A stretch of DNA of 64,000 nucleotides from Ochotona curzoniae (Eukaryota > Chordata > Mammalia > Lagomorpha > Ochotonidae), in NCBI RefSeq assembly GCF_017591425.1, contig NW_024466607.1, positions 7,696,501 to 7,760,500 of the forward strand, written 5' to 3'. Position 1 is the stretch's first letter, and each line of letters opens with the position of its first letter. The notes under the pieces are model-generated. The model did not search any database, had not been told where the DNA came from, and saw only the letters and a program-made list of their open reading frames with translations. The position numbers were made by a program, and so were the translations under genes. Positions 23,998 through 35,271 of the stretch are shown in pieces.

Positions 23998-24305
23998 AGC
24001 AGGATAGCTCTATTGGCTAATCCTCCACCTGCAAGCACTGGGATCCCATATGGGTGACAGTTTGTATCTCAGCTGCTCCACTTCCCATCCAGCTCCCTGT
24101 CTGGCCTATCAAAGCAACAGAGGAGGGCCCGAAGCCTTCAGACCCTGCACCAGCATGGGCAACCTAGAAGAAGCTCCTGGCTTCTGGCTTTGAATCAGCT
24201 CAGCTTTAGCATGGGGACCACTTAGCGAGTGAACCAGCAAAAGGAAGCACTTTCTGTCTCTCTGAAAGTCTACCTTCCCAATAAATAAATAAATCTGATT
24301 AAAAA
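23998..24305 (+). mobile_element. C-SINE
   Basis: TGGCTAATCCTCCACCTGC head variant, GTTTGTATCTCAGCTGCTCC, tail AATAAATAAATAAATCTGATT. Confidence 0.86.
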
Positions 24306-25792
24306 GTGAAAGTATTAAGGCTCGATTTCCAATCAGGTTGAATACAGGAATAGCAGATTCCGTACTGGGCTGAAACACCAGAGTTGCGGGTTCTCAAATG
24401 GCATGTTGTGTGGCTGCGAAGCTTCACGCAGATTTACCGAGTTCCCCTCAGTAATGTGATCCATCTTCACAGGCTTGAGAAAGGAGGTAACTGAGCCCTA
24501 AGAAGGAGTCAGAATAATGCAGAAGACCGTGTCCAGCCTGGTCCAGCCTGGTGTACACACACCACGCCAGGGGGTCAAGCCGCAGTTGTCACAGGGATCA
24601 GAAATCATTGTTTTCCTACCTTGTTGCATCAAATCTTTGCTACTTACGGTAAACGCTAGGATGGACTGTTCCTAATATTAAAACTGTAAAAGCCAACTAA
24701 AGAAAAAGATTGAGACTTAGAGATGCCCGGCATGACACGCTCCTTGGGGCTGTAAAAGATTTGTAGAAAAACAAGAAAACGTGCTGTGGGCTTTACACAG
24801 CTACCTTGGCATTAGCACTGTCTTCAGAGGAGCGAGATGCTGTTCCCTTGCAATGTTTGCTGTGCCTGCAGAGATGTGGGAAAATAGGAAGAAGGGAAGG
24901 CAGCTTGCTCAACAGACAGACGGGCAGCTTGGGCTTCCCTCCCTGGAACTGACTCACTCTGGTGTATGTGCAGCATTGCAGGAGCTCCTGGGGTGGGGGC
25001 GGGAGGAGCGGCTAGTTAAGACACAGATGATGCTGGGGAAGAACGTGCAAGGTCACGAGGGCCATGAACAAACATGAAGTGTCCAGCGAAGGAATCGGCT
25101 AAAGCTCTCTGATTCAGCACAATTCAGGAGTCCTTGCTATAGGTGCCCATGGAGCCGCAGTATCTTCCAGCTTCTAATTTCCAAGGAAATGGCCAGGTGC
25201 AGGCAAAAGCCTTAGGTTTTGCTGTTTAACTAGATAGTGGATCAGCCCTTCCCCTCTGCTTTCTTCTGCCAGCATGCCAAGGACATCCTGCTGCTTTAGT
25301 TGGAACCTGTGTGATTAACACGAGGAGAGCAAGCGGGGCTTCTACATCTCCCGCCCTTCTGAAGCCGAAGCATGGTCTTACTGAGCCAGATCCTGAAATG
25401 GAAACCAGGGATACCAATGAGAACTATTTATTAATATCATGTACATAAAGTTATCAACAGCACGGCATAAAGGAATTACCACTAAAACATTACCTATTAT
25501 TATTTAGTCTTAATAGTATTTATTGAATGATTAGTATATGCAAGGCATTGTCTACAACCCTTTTAAAAGCTTCCTCTTTCTCCTTTCTTGGGCCTCCCAG
25601 ATGGTCCTGTAACCTGCTGGGTCTCCAGGACTGCCCCAGAGAAAGGTACTTCAATATCCCCTTGAGGGAAAGATTCAGAGAGTTTAATTGTCCGCCCAGG
25701 GCCAGAAAGTGCTTGAAAGTGCAGGCTTCCCTCACAGAAAACCCAGGAACTTCAGCACAATGCCACTGGGCACTCAGGTTTTGTTTTTGTTT
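24306..25792. other. Unique intergenic block
   Basis: No gene seen. A small tandem duplication gtccagcctg/gtccagcctg lies at about 24531-24550. Confidence 0.5.
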
Positions 25793-26105
25793 TGGTTTTT
25801 TTTTGTCTGTTTTTTAATTTGAAAAGCAGAAATTTAGAGTGTGCATAGAGAAAGATCATATAATATCTACTGATTCACTCCCTAGATAGCCGCAATGGCT
25901 TCCGAAGCCAGAATCTAAGAGCTTCTTGCGAGTCTCCCACATGTGTACAGGGATCCAAGCACTTGAGTCACCCTCCACTGTTTTCCCAGTCTGTAACTAG
26001 GGAGTTGGATGGGAAATGGAGCAGTTGGGACACAAACCTGTGTGCATATGGGATGTTGGCACCACAGACGGAAGCCTGACTTGCAATGCCAAGACGCAGG
26101 TCTCA
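25793..26105 (-). mobile_element. Diverged C-SINE
   Basis: Antisense: TTAATTTGAAAAGCAGAAAT, GAGTCTCCCACATGTGTACAG, head near CTTGCAATGCCAAGACGC. Confidence 0.8.
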
Positions 26106-26344
26106 CCTCCCGTCAGCTACTGAGACCTAACCCTTAAATTCCTACTGACTCCTTCAAGTGACAGTGACCGTCAGTGAGGAGGTATGAAACGCAAATAATT
26201 CAGTGAACCTTCCATCAGTGCGTTGTCTGCCTCCTCTGCGACTCAGAAGTGAAACTCTGCAGTTATGAAAGGTTGAAGGGAAAAGTACACATTGTTGTAT
26301 TCCTTCCAAGGAAAGCAGATGCAGACTGGAATTGTCAACAAGTA

Positions 26345-26532
26345 CAGGATTACTACTGATAGGATAATATGGGTATGAAAACAACTGGATGGATGCCATT
26401 TGTGTGACTGATAGCATATCAGTTGTAAGAGAACAATCAAATGGATTCCTTTTGTATAACTGATTGGATATCATTTCTATGAGAACAACTGAATGAGTAT
26501 CATTGGTATAACTAAATGGATATCGTTTGTAT
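26345..26532. repeat. 52-bp minisatellite, about 3.5 copies
   Basis: Three consecutive 52-bp units start at 26377, 26429 and 26481, each beginning GARAACAA, with a partial unit before them. Each unit is itself roughly two related halves of about 26 bp (ATGGATATCATTTGTATAAC-like). Copies differ at perhaps a quarter of positions. Confidence 0.85.
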
Positions 26533-26534
26533 GG

Positions 26535-26655
26535 GACATGAACTGGCACTCATATGGGATCCTGGTGCAAGCTAGGGAAGGACTTCAGCCACTAGACCAC
26601 CACGCCAGGCCCTAATCGACTTTAGCCACTAGGTCACCACCCACCAGGCCCTAAT
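26535..26655 (-). mobile_element. SINE head fragment with local duplication
   Basis: GACATGAACTGGCACTCATA to CCACGCCAGGCCCTAATC, then a second, shorter copy of the head, ACTTTAGCCACTAGGTCACC, ending again in CCAGGCCCTAATC. Confidence 0.75.
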
Positions 26656-27207
26656 CCTCTCATTCTCGATAAGAACAGATAGCTACAGAGTTGCAGTTTA
26701 CAGTTTCTACCAATCCCCAAAGGCTGTATTTTCAGGATGAATGGAGCCACCATCCCCGTCTCCTGAGGGGCTGTTACCTGTACTTGTGATCTGAATTACA
26801 GCGTGGGTGAGAAAAGGACGGCTCAAAGGTGATCGTGTGGCGTTGTGCGTGGTGCCTTCAACCCTTCTCTTTGGAAATGATCATCAGTGGCCGTTCCAGT
26901 TGCTAAATCACACACAAGGATGAGCCGACAAAGTCCGAGAGAAACGCCTCACTGTTCCTCAGTATTGAGAAATGTGTTCAGACCTCAAGTTGAGAAACGT
27001 TGACTTGGACACTGAATGTTTACACTCTGAAAAAAAATGGTTTTGATTATGAACTATAACTACGGAAGAGGACATTTATGCCGAGACTTGGCAAAAGAAT
27101 GGCTTTTAGGTAATTAAAATATTGCAGAATGTAGCTAGTGCTTCCTTCAAAAAGCCTTTGCTCAGATAACATTTTTCCCCTTCCTCCTAATTTCATTAAC
27201 AGTATCT
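26656..27207. other. Unique intergenic block
   Basis: Nothing recognisable. Confidence 0.5.
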
Positions 27208-27546
27208 GGTCCGTCCTCGATCCCCAGGGGTTTCAGAATCCTTAGGTTCAACCAACCTTAGGTTGTACAGCTGGGTGATTGTTCCTTCCACCTGTGCTGA
27301 GCATGGACAGATGTTCTGCTTGCTGTTCTCTGAACAACACATGACAATGACTATAAGGTACTTACATTAGACTAACTGTTACAAGTAATCTGCAGGTGAT
27401 TTAAAGGATGGGGTACATGTACATAGATTTTATGCAAATAGAATGCTGTTTTATTATGAGCATTTATTATGCGCATCAACAAGTTTTAACATCTAGAGAG
27501 GGGCCTGGAACGAATGCCCTGTGAATACTGAGGGGCGATACTCTAC
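27208..27546 (-). mobile_element. MER2-like (Tigger family) DNA transposon fossil
   Basis: One end reads GGTCCGTCCTCGATCCCCAG, the other CTGAGGGGCGATACTCTACG, with internal TTTATGCAAATAGAATGCTG and GGTTCAACCAACCTTAGGTT. The roughly 340-bp length and these motifs fit the nonautonomous MER2 consensus as I remember it. Orientation is tentative. It carries no transposase. Confidence 0.6.
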
Positions 27547-27717
27547 GCTTCTGGCCCATTCTTCATATTCTGTAAATAACCATAACCATAAGTATATACC
27601 TGTGTATTTATATGGATATAGTAAACCATAAAGTCACACCTTTAAACTTTTTTACCTAAATAGTATCTTATCTATTTCTTTGTTTATGTTCCCTTACAAC
27701 AACATCTAAAACATGAA

Positions 27718-27831
27718 CAAGTAGGGAGCTGGATGGGAAGCAGAGCTGCTGGGACATGGACTGACACCCATATGGGATCCTGGTGCGTTCAAGGTGAGGA
27801 ATTTAACCACTAGGCTATTGCGCCGGGCCCA
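27718..27831 (-). mobile_element. C-SINE head fragment
   Basis: GGGAGCTGGATGGGAAGCAG to GGCTATTGCGCCGGGCCC. The left part of the element is missing. Confidence 0.88.
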
Positions 27832-27835
27832 AGTT

Positions 27836-28161
27836 TTTTGTTTGTTTGTTTCTTTGTTTTTGCAAAGTCAGATATTCAGAGAGGAGGAGAGACAGAAATA
27901 TCTTCTGTCCAATGATTCATTCCCCAAGTGACCACAACGGCCAGTGCTGCACTGATCTGAAGTCAGGAGCCAGGAACCTCCTACAGTTCTCCCACACAGG
28001 TGCAGGGTCCCAAGGCTTTGGGCTGTCCTAGACTGTTTTCCCAGGCCACAAGCAGGGAGCTGGATGGGAAGTGGAGCTGCTGGAATTAGAACTGGCTCCC
28101 ATATGGGATCCCGGCATATTCAAGGTGAGGACTTTAGCTGCTAGGCCACCATGCCGGGCCC
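27836..28161 (-). mobile_element. C-SINE
   Basis: TTGTTTGTTTCTTTG tail region, then GCAAAGTCAGATATTCAGAG, head GCTAGGCCACCATGCCGGGC. Confidence 0.92.
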
Positions 28162-28163
28162 AA

Positions 28164-28479
28164 GATTTTTTTTTAATTGGGGAGACAGATTTACAGAGAG
28201 AAAGAGAGACAGAGAGAAAGATGTCCCATCCACTTGTTCACACCTCAAATGGCCACAATGGCTGGAGTTCAGTTGATCCAAAGAAGGAAGTCAGAAACTT
28301 CTTCTAGGACTTTCATGTAAGTTCAGGGTCCCAAGGCTTTTGTGTGATTCTCTCCTGCTTTCCCAGGCCATAAGCAGGGAGCTAGACCGGAAGTGGAACA
28401 GCCAGGACACAAACAAGTGCCCATATGGGATGCCAGTGCTTACACGTGAGGATTTAACCATTGAGCAGTTGCGCCAGGA
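28164..28479 (-). mobile_element. C-SINE
   Basis: Starts right after the previous head: TTTTAATTGGGGAGACAG, head ACCATTGAGCAGTTGCGCC. Confidence 0.86.
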
Positions 28480-28481
28480 TC

Positions 28482-28775
28482 TGATCTTTCTATTGTAAAG
28501 GCAAAGTTACAGAGAGAGGCGAAACAGACTCTTCCACCCCCTGGTCAACTCCCCAAGTGAGCACAACAGCCAAAGCTGTCCCAGTCTGAAGACAGGAGCT
28601 TCCTTCAGGTCTCCTACATTGGTACAGTAGCCCAAGGACATCAGCCATCCTCTGTCGCCTTCCCAGGGAATAGGCAGAGAGCTGGATCAGAAATGGAGCA
28701 GAAAGGACTCAAACTATGCCCATATGTGATGCTGGTGCCGCATCTTGTTACATAAATGCACCAGCTCCTTGTCCC
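28482..28775 (-). mobile_element. Diverged C-SINE
   Basis: CTTTCTATTGTAAAGGCAAAG, CTTCAGGTCTCCTACATTGG, GCCCATATGTGATGCTGG. Confidence 0.8.
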
Positions 28776-28859
28776 TTTTTTTTTTTTTTAGTATTTTATA
28801 AGGGGTTTTATATTTTAAATTTCTTTTTTTGCTTTCTTTTTTCATTTTATTTTATATAT

Positions 28860-29150
28860 TTTAAAATTAATTTTTTTAGACTGAAATAAAAAAGTTACAG
28901 AGAGCCAGGGAGAGATGAGAGTTTTTCCATCTGATGGTTTACTCCACAGATGAGCATAATGGCCAGGGCTTGGCTAGGCCAAAGCCAGGAACTTCATCCA
29001 ATCTTCCACATGTATAGCAGAGACCCAAACACTTGCACTGTCCTCTACTGCTTTTCCCAGGCCATTATCAGGCAGCTGGATGGGAAGTGGAGCAGGCAGG
29101 ACCTAAACTGGTGCCCATGTGGGATGCCAGTGTCCTGGGCAGTAGCTTTT
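28860..29150 (-). mobile_element. Diverged C-SINE
   Basis: AAAAAAGTTACAGAGAGCCAG, TCCTCTACTGCTTTTCCCAGG, GGTGCCCATGTGGGATGCC. Last of a same-orientation series. Confidence 0.8.
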
Positions 29151-29159
29151 CCACCCCCG

Positions 29160-30315
29160 CCACAATGGCAGTCTTCTGTAAGACGGTTTTCCCGTGTCCT
29201 GCAGATCACTCCTCTGCTCATTATATAAGATTTTACATATGTTAGCCTTCTACTGATGATTGTCTTTCAAAGTTGTAATGTATAGGAACTGATAAAAGAA
29301 TTTGTCAAATGTGAATGTGAATGAAGTGAGTGAGGGACTTCACGTGGGCCTGCCCAGAATGAAACTGTGGAGGCTGTTGTACCCCCACTCGGCAGCATTT
29401 CCTTGGCTGCACTGTGCTTGGAGACGTGTTAGCAGCCAGGCAAGGCCTGTCAAACCTTCCTCCACTGATGGATGCACAGAGCCTTAGATGGAGCCTTGGA
29501 CTGACCTGGGATGGCATGGGGCTTTCAAATGCATTTACTGCAGTCCAGACTAGCGCTGTCTTACATTTTGACCAGCTCTCGGAAACTGCTGACATCATCC
29601 TAGAATCCTGCCATCCTCGCTGCTTCCATCTGGCCGGGTACTGCAGCCAGAATTTAGAGTCCTGACTCACCGTCCAGCCAGCCACGGTGAATGCTGATTA
29701 CTGGGACGTGGTCCATGCGCAGAAAGTGACTTTGAAAGGGGAAATGGCTTTTGCACAAATCAAAGCCAGTGCAATTTCAGGTCACACAGTCAGGCTCCAC
29801 CCCCTCTCATCTGTTCAACTGTCTGTCTCTCTTCTGTGATGGAAGCAGGCGGCGACTCTGCAGTGCTGGCTGTCACACTGCGGGTTGTACTGGCTGGCAC
29901 GGCCAGGGCGGACCTTCTGAGCTCAGTGAATTGTCCTGCTGATCTCTGTGGAGGGAGTCCAGCTGCAGCTCAACGTTTGCAGGCAGCCTTGGAGCAGAGC
30001 TCACAGTTCAAACCTGAGCTCTCATCCCAGTGAGTTACCTGACAAAACATTGACTGGCCAGAAGCTGCCTTGAGTATCCAAATATTGCAAATGCCCCAAA
30101 TTACCCTTTTAGAAACTGGTAAACAGAGTTTCTTATAATTTCACCACCAAACACAGCAAGAACACAAAGGCAAGTAACAGAATTTCAAAGAACCCAAGAT
30201 TTACACCTACACCCTACAAATAATGTTAAGAAAAAAAGGCTTGGGGGAAAAGGTGGAGAAATTAAAAAAAGAAAAAGAAAAAAGAAGAAAAGGCTTGGGG
30301 TGCTTTTCAACTTCA
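29160..30315. other. Unique intergenic block
   Basis: Unassigned. 29305-29685 is open on both strands but shows no protein I recognise and no clear splice context. 30210-30300 is A/G-rich low complexity. Confidence 0.5.
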
Positions 30316-30646
30316 TAAAAAAAGATTTATTTTATTTTTATTGCAAAGTCAGATATACAGAGAGGAGGAGAGACAGAGAGGAAGATCTCCCGTCCAATGA
30401 TTCACTCTCCAAGCGGCCACAATGGCTGGAGCTGCGCTGATCCAAAGCCAGGAGCCAGGAACTTCCTCTAAGCCTGCCACATGGGTGCAGGATCCCAAGA
30501 CTCTGGGTTGTCCTTGACTACCTTCCTAGACCACAAGCAGGAAGCTAGATGAAGAAGCTGGGCTGCCGAGATTAGAACCAGCACCATATAAAATCCTGGT
30601 GCAATCAAGGTGAGGACTTCAGAAACTAGGCCACAACAGTGGGCCC
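30316..30646 (-). mobile_element. C-SINE with 11-bp target duplication
   Basis: AAGATTTATTTTATTTTTA, head GAAACTAGGCCACAACAGTG. cttttcaactt at 30303-30313 and 30648-30658. Confidence 0.9.
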
Positions 30647-30654
30647 ACTTTTCA

Positions 30655-30930
30655 ACTTTTGTTTGCACATTTGAAAAGCAGAACCACACAGAGGACTTCC
30701 ATCTGCTGACTCACCTCCCACATGCCCACAAATGCCAGGTCCAGGCCAGGCCAAAGTCCTGGTGTCGCATGTGGGTGGCAGGGACGCAAGTGCTGGAGCC
30801 ATCCCTGCTGCCTCCCGGGTGCGCAGAGCAGATGTGCTGAATGGGACGTGGAACAGGACTGGCACCCAAGTATGCTCGACATGAGACGTGGATGTCTCGG
30901 TCAGTGTCTTCACCACGGCTACGCGTCCAC
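30655..30930 (-). mobile_element. Old diverged SINE
   Basis: TTTGAAAAGCAGAACCACAC, GGTGTCGCATGTGGGTGGC, GGCACCCAAGTATGC. It served as the target flank of the SINE on its left. Confidence 0.6.
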
Positions 30931-31144
30931 CACCAGCTTTGGCTACCTTCAAAGGAAGGCAGAACATGTAGAAATGCTCTGTGAGTTGCAGAAAATTTCT
31001 GCCAAGATAAAGACTAAAATGAATTTCTGCCAAAGTCATACCCCAAAGTCCTGTAATCCCTTTTGTACGCAGATTCATGACATGCAAAGGAAATATTTTC
31101 GACACACAAACAATTCAACAATGATCGCAAGCCATTTTTTCCGT

Positions 31145-31445
31145 CTTTTTTTTTTTTAAGATTCTGGTTTTCCCATTTTTTTTTTTAAGTCAAATTTACA
31201 GAGAGAAGGAGTGACAGAGAAAAATCTATCCAATGATTCACTCGTGAAGCAGCTGCAGTGACTGGAGCTGAGCTGATCCAAAGCCAGAAGCCAGGAGCCA
31301 GGTCTCCCACGCGGGTGCAGGGTCCCAAGGCTTTGGACTGTCCTGGACTGCTTTCCCAAGCCACAAGCAGGGAGCAGGATGGGAAGTGGAGCAGCTGGGA
31401 TACGAACCAGCGCCAAATAGGATCCCATCGAATGCAAGACAAGGT
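31145..31445 (-). mobile_element. C-SINE
   Basis: Two T-runs, TTAAGTCAAATTTACAGAG, CTTTGGACTGTCCTGGACTG, CAGCGCCAAATAGGATCCC. Confidence 0.86.
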
Positions 31446-31751
31446 GGTATGTGCTGTCAACTCAAAGTCACCTCCTATAATGTCCCTCCAGCCATTCACC
31501 ATGTAATCACATTGTTATGGGAATACATTGGGACCAGTTCCATAAAGGAGATAATGAAGGTCTGATTCCTTACCTCCGTATACATACCCGGATTCACTTT
31601 ATAGTCATTTTAATATATTCCTATATAAAGGGTCATGTGTAAAGCTATTTTATAGAGGCATGAAAATAAAAGATGAAACAATAGTTTAAGATCTATAATA
31701 GAAAAATTATAACTCTGAAAACTAAAACCATATAAAGCCTTTGAAAGCAAA

Positions 31752-32057
31752 TGCTGGGGCCAGCACTACCAGATAACAAGTTAAACTTGTGCCTACAATG
31801 CTTGCATTCCATATGGGCGCCAGCTCAACTCTCAGATGCTCTCCTTCCAATCTGGCTCCCTGCTAATGTGCCTGGGAGAGCAGAGAAGGAGGGCTGTCCT
31901 TGGGACCCTGCATCCGTTTGGGAGAGCTGGATGAAGTTCCTGGCTCCTGGCTTTGACCTTGTCCACTCCCAGCCATTTGGGGAGTGACACAGTGGACAGA
32001 TTGCCCTCTGTGTGTGTCGGCCTTTAATACACACAAATGTCTGAATTAAAAAGATAG
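31752..32057 (+). mobile_element. Diverged C-SINE
   Basis: GGGGCCAGCACTACCAGATA head, CATTCCATATGGGCGCCAGC, tail from TTTAATACACACAAATG. Confidence 0.8.
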
Positions 32058-32100
32058 AAAAAAGTAAACGTCACATTTTATTATATGATTCTTTAAAAAA

Positions 32101-32417
32101 ATCATTTATTTTTATTGCAAAGTCAGATATACAGAGAGGAGAGAGAGAGGAAGATCTTCTGTCTGATGATTCACCCCACAAGCAGCCACTCCGGCTGGAG
32201 CTGCGCCGGCCTGGGTCCAGGAACCTGGAACCTCTTCTGGGTCTCAAACGTGGGTGCAGGATCCCAAGACTTTGGGCATCCTCGACTGCTTTATCAGGCC
32301 ACAAGCAAGGAGCTGGATGGGAAGTGGAGCTGCCAGGATTAGAACCAGCATCCCTATGGGATCATAGTGCAAGCAAACTGAGGACTTTAGCCGCTAGGCT
32401 ACTGCATCGGGCTCTAC
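32101..32417 (-). mobile_element. C-SINE with 16-bp target duplication
   Basis: TTTATTTTTATTGCAAAGTC, head AGCCGCTAGGCTACTGCATC. atgattctttaaaaaa at 32085-32100 and 32418-32433. Confidence 0.92.
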
Positions 32418-32433
32418 ATGATTCTTTAAAAAA

Positions 32434-32513
32434 AATATTTATTTGAAAGTTAAATTATCTTCGAACCTCTTTGTGAGTAGCAGCTTTTCCCAGTAGGCCA
32501 CGAAGCTGGCCTC
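32434..32513 (-). mobile_element. Internally deleted SINE remnant
   Basis: TATTTATTTGAAAGTTAAAT tail part joined to GCAGCTTTTCCCAGTAGGCC head part; the body is missing. Confidence 0.6.
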
Positions 32514-33107
32514 TCACTCTATGTTTGTAAACTGCAGAGATTGCACGGTCCAGGGTAGCAAGGCTGAGTTTCATGCTCCTTTGATCTAGAGGAGTATCTG
32601 GAACCTAAGCCTTCACTGAATGAATGAATATTTCATTTTCCTCTTGATGTCACAGCTGAGATAGGCCTAAGATTGGTTCACCTTCTTACGAGCCAGCAAT
32701 TCATGAAACTGCCCTCAAGAGTTGCTAAGACAAGGCGTTTCCCACAGGCTTTTCCTGCTTTCAAAAGTGCCCGCCCATCTAGATCTGCTTGTGCCAGCAG
32801 CGGGTGGCTTGTGCATTATGCTGGCGTTGGCATTGAAACCATGAACAAAACGCAGGCGCTCCAGGGTCAAGGTACACATGAGCAGTCATTAAGGGCAGCC
32901 TCTGAGTAATGAGAAGACGGACACTGAGTCCCAGGAGGGTTCCGAGTTTGTAATAAATATACATTCATATTGTACTTTTTATTCATGTATTGCTATGGTT
33001 GTAGCAGAAAATAAAACCTTAAAAAGAATAATCACATTCCCATTGTATTGTTCTTTTATTACAAAGCAAAGTCTCTCCAACATATTTTTAAAAATTTGTT
33101 TTATTTT

Positions 33108-33437
33108 GGGCCCAGTGCGGTGGCACAAGTGGTTAAAGGTCCTCGCCTTGCACGCCCGGGATCCCACATGGGCACTGGTGCTAATCCCGGCAGCCCCGCT
33201 TCCCTTCCAGCTCCCTGCCTGTGGCCTGGGAAAGCAGTCGAGGACAGCCCAAAGCTTTGGGACCCTGCACCCGTGTGGGAGACCCGGAAGAGGCTCCTGG
33301 CTTCGGATCGGCATAGTATCGGCCCGTTGCGCTCACTTGGGGAGTGAATCATCGGACGGAAGATCTTCCTCTCTATCTCTCCTCTCTGTATATCCGCCTT
33401 TCCAATAAAAAAATAATAAAAATAAATCTTTAAAAAT
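33108..33437 (+). mobile_element. Young C-SINE
   Basis: GGGCCCAGTGCGGTGGCACA head, tail AATAATAAAAATAAATCTTT. Duplication aatttgttttatttt (33093-33107) and aattcgttttatttt (33438-33452), one mismatch. Confidence 0.94.
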
Positions 33438-33559
33438 AATTCGTTTTATTTTTAATATTGTTCACTTAGTTAAGAGGCATGCCTGCCTATTTCAGTCTTT
33501 GGTTACGTAGGATTAGGGCTTATAGGTGTCCAATATTTCAATACAACTTTAAATTCTCC

Positions 33560-33888
33560 AGATCTGGCACAGTAGCCTGCCTAGTGGCTAAAGTCTTCAC
33601 CTTGAACGCGCCAGGATCCCATATGGGCGCCGGTTCTATTCCCAGCGGCCCCACTTCCCATCCAGCTCCCTGCTTGTGGCCTGGGAAAGCAGTGGAGGAC
33701 GGCCCAAAGCCTTGGGACCCTGCACCCGCGTGGGAGACCTGGAGGAAGTTCCTGGCTCCTGGCTTCGGATCAGCTCAGCACTGGCTGTTGCACTCACTTG
33801 GGGAGTGAATCATTGGATGGAAGATATTTCTTTCTGTCTCTCCTCTGTATATCTGACTTTGCAATAAAAAATAAATCTTAAAAAAAAG
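33560..33888 (+). mobile_element. C-SINE
   Basis: GATCTGGCACAGTAGCCTGC head, GGGCGCCGGTTCTATTCCC, tail CAATAAAAAATAAATCTTAA. Confidence 0.92.
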
Positions 33889-33889
33889 A

Positions 33890-34178
33890 GAGAAAGATTT
33901 ACAGAGGGAAGGAGATACAGAGAGAAAGACCTTCCATCTGCTGCTTAATCCCCCCACCCCAAGTGACCACAGCAGCCAGAACTGAGCCAATCTGAAGCCA
34001 GGAGCCTCCTCTGGGTCTCCCATGTGGGTGCAGGGTCCCAAGACCTTGTATCATCCTTTACTGCTACCCTGGGCCTCAAACAGGGAGCTGGATGGGAAGT
34101 AGAGCAGCTGGGACATGAACTGACAAATTCCTGCTGATACAAGGCAAGGATTTAGCCACTAGGCTATCATGCAGAGCC
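33890..34178 (-). mobile_element. C-SINE, tail-to-tail with its left neighbour
   Basis: AGAGAGAAAGATTTACAGAG, TTGTATCATCCTTTACTGC, head TAGCCACTAGGCTATCATGC. Confidence 0.88.
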
Positions 34179-34179
34179 C

Positions 34180-34740
34180 CAGATTGTATTCTTTCACTTC
34201 TTAATATGTATCTGTAGTTCCTTCGCGTGTTCTCATGGCTTCGCAGTTATTTCCTTTTGTCAGTGAATAATATCTTGCCATCTGGTGTACTACAGTTTAT
34301 TGATCCATTCACCTGCTGAAGGACAACTTGGCTGCTGATTCTCTTTAAGAGTCAGTGTTCAGTAAAGGAAGATTACATAGACTTCTGTGTTCTATTTGAA
34401 CACTTCACTGGTGCGAGACACAGATAACCTAACACTCCAGTTCACAGTGTGCGGTCAGTGACATCCAGCCCATTCACACTTTATGCAGCAGATGTCCCCA
34501 TGACCAGCCACTAGGGCTGTGCTTACTTCCCATTCCCCAGCCCCCTCTCTGTGCCTCTGACTACCCCAGGGCCTTCACATAAGTGGAATCCTTGGCTTTG
34601 TTTTGTGTCTGACTTATTTCACTTCGCAGAACGTCCTCTAGGCTCATCTGTGTTGTAGGGTCAACAAGAATGTCTTTCCTTTCAAGTACCTGTCTGCATT
34701 GTTAGGTGTTTAATTTCTTTCAAGTGAAAATAATACAAGT
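34180..34740 (-). mobile_element. L1 3' end remnants, antisense
   Basis: TTTATTGATCCATTCACCTG (about 34297) and TCTGACTTATTTCACTTCGC (about 34608) are characteristic of the reverse strand of old mammalian L1 3' ends, as is GTGTTGTAGGGTCAACAAG. No open frame. Confidence 0.6.
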
Positions 34741-35270
34741 TCACCCAACAACACCTGTCAGCCCTGAGTACTCCAAGGCCACTTGAAGGGACAAGAGAAC
34801 GTAAGAGGAGTTCCTGGCTTGGCTGCCCCGCTGCGTCCTGGCTGCCGTCACCAGAGGCAACCTGTTCAGCAACAATGACAATATGGACAGGAGCTCAAAG
34901 CTCTCTACTGACCACTGAGGAGTAGTGGAGCATTATTTAGTTTTCTTTGCCCAAAGAGAATCTAAATTGTGCTGAGTCAGAGCAAGTATAAACATTGTTT
35001 GCTTTGAGAGATTGTTCTTTACCCGGCAGGCTCTCAGAGACTCAGCCCATGTTCTGGAACTGTGTTTCTGAGAAATAAATCCCGATGAGTCTGCAGAGTC
35101 TGTATACAAAATAGCTCAGGCTCCCCAGGCCAACACACGGCAAGTATCAGTCCTGGATTTTATTGTATTGTATCAGTCTTTATAGAAACACATATTAATG
35201 GGTACAAGGGAATACGTAGACCACAAGAAAATGGCCAAAAATATGGCAATATATAAAATATGTTACACTT
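34741..35270. other. Unique intergenic block
   Basis: No repeat or gene recognised. Confidence 0.5.
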
Positions 35271-35271
35271 C

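Noticed and set aside
27718..29150. Possible CRISPR-like or tandem array
   Set aside because: The regular units are diverged SINE copies of about 320 bp, not short direct repeats with spacers, in a mammalian genome.
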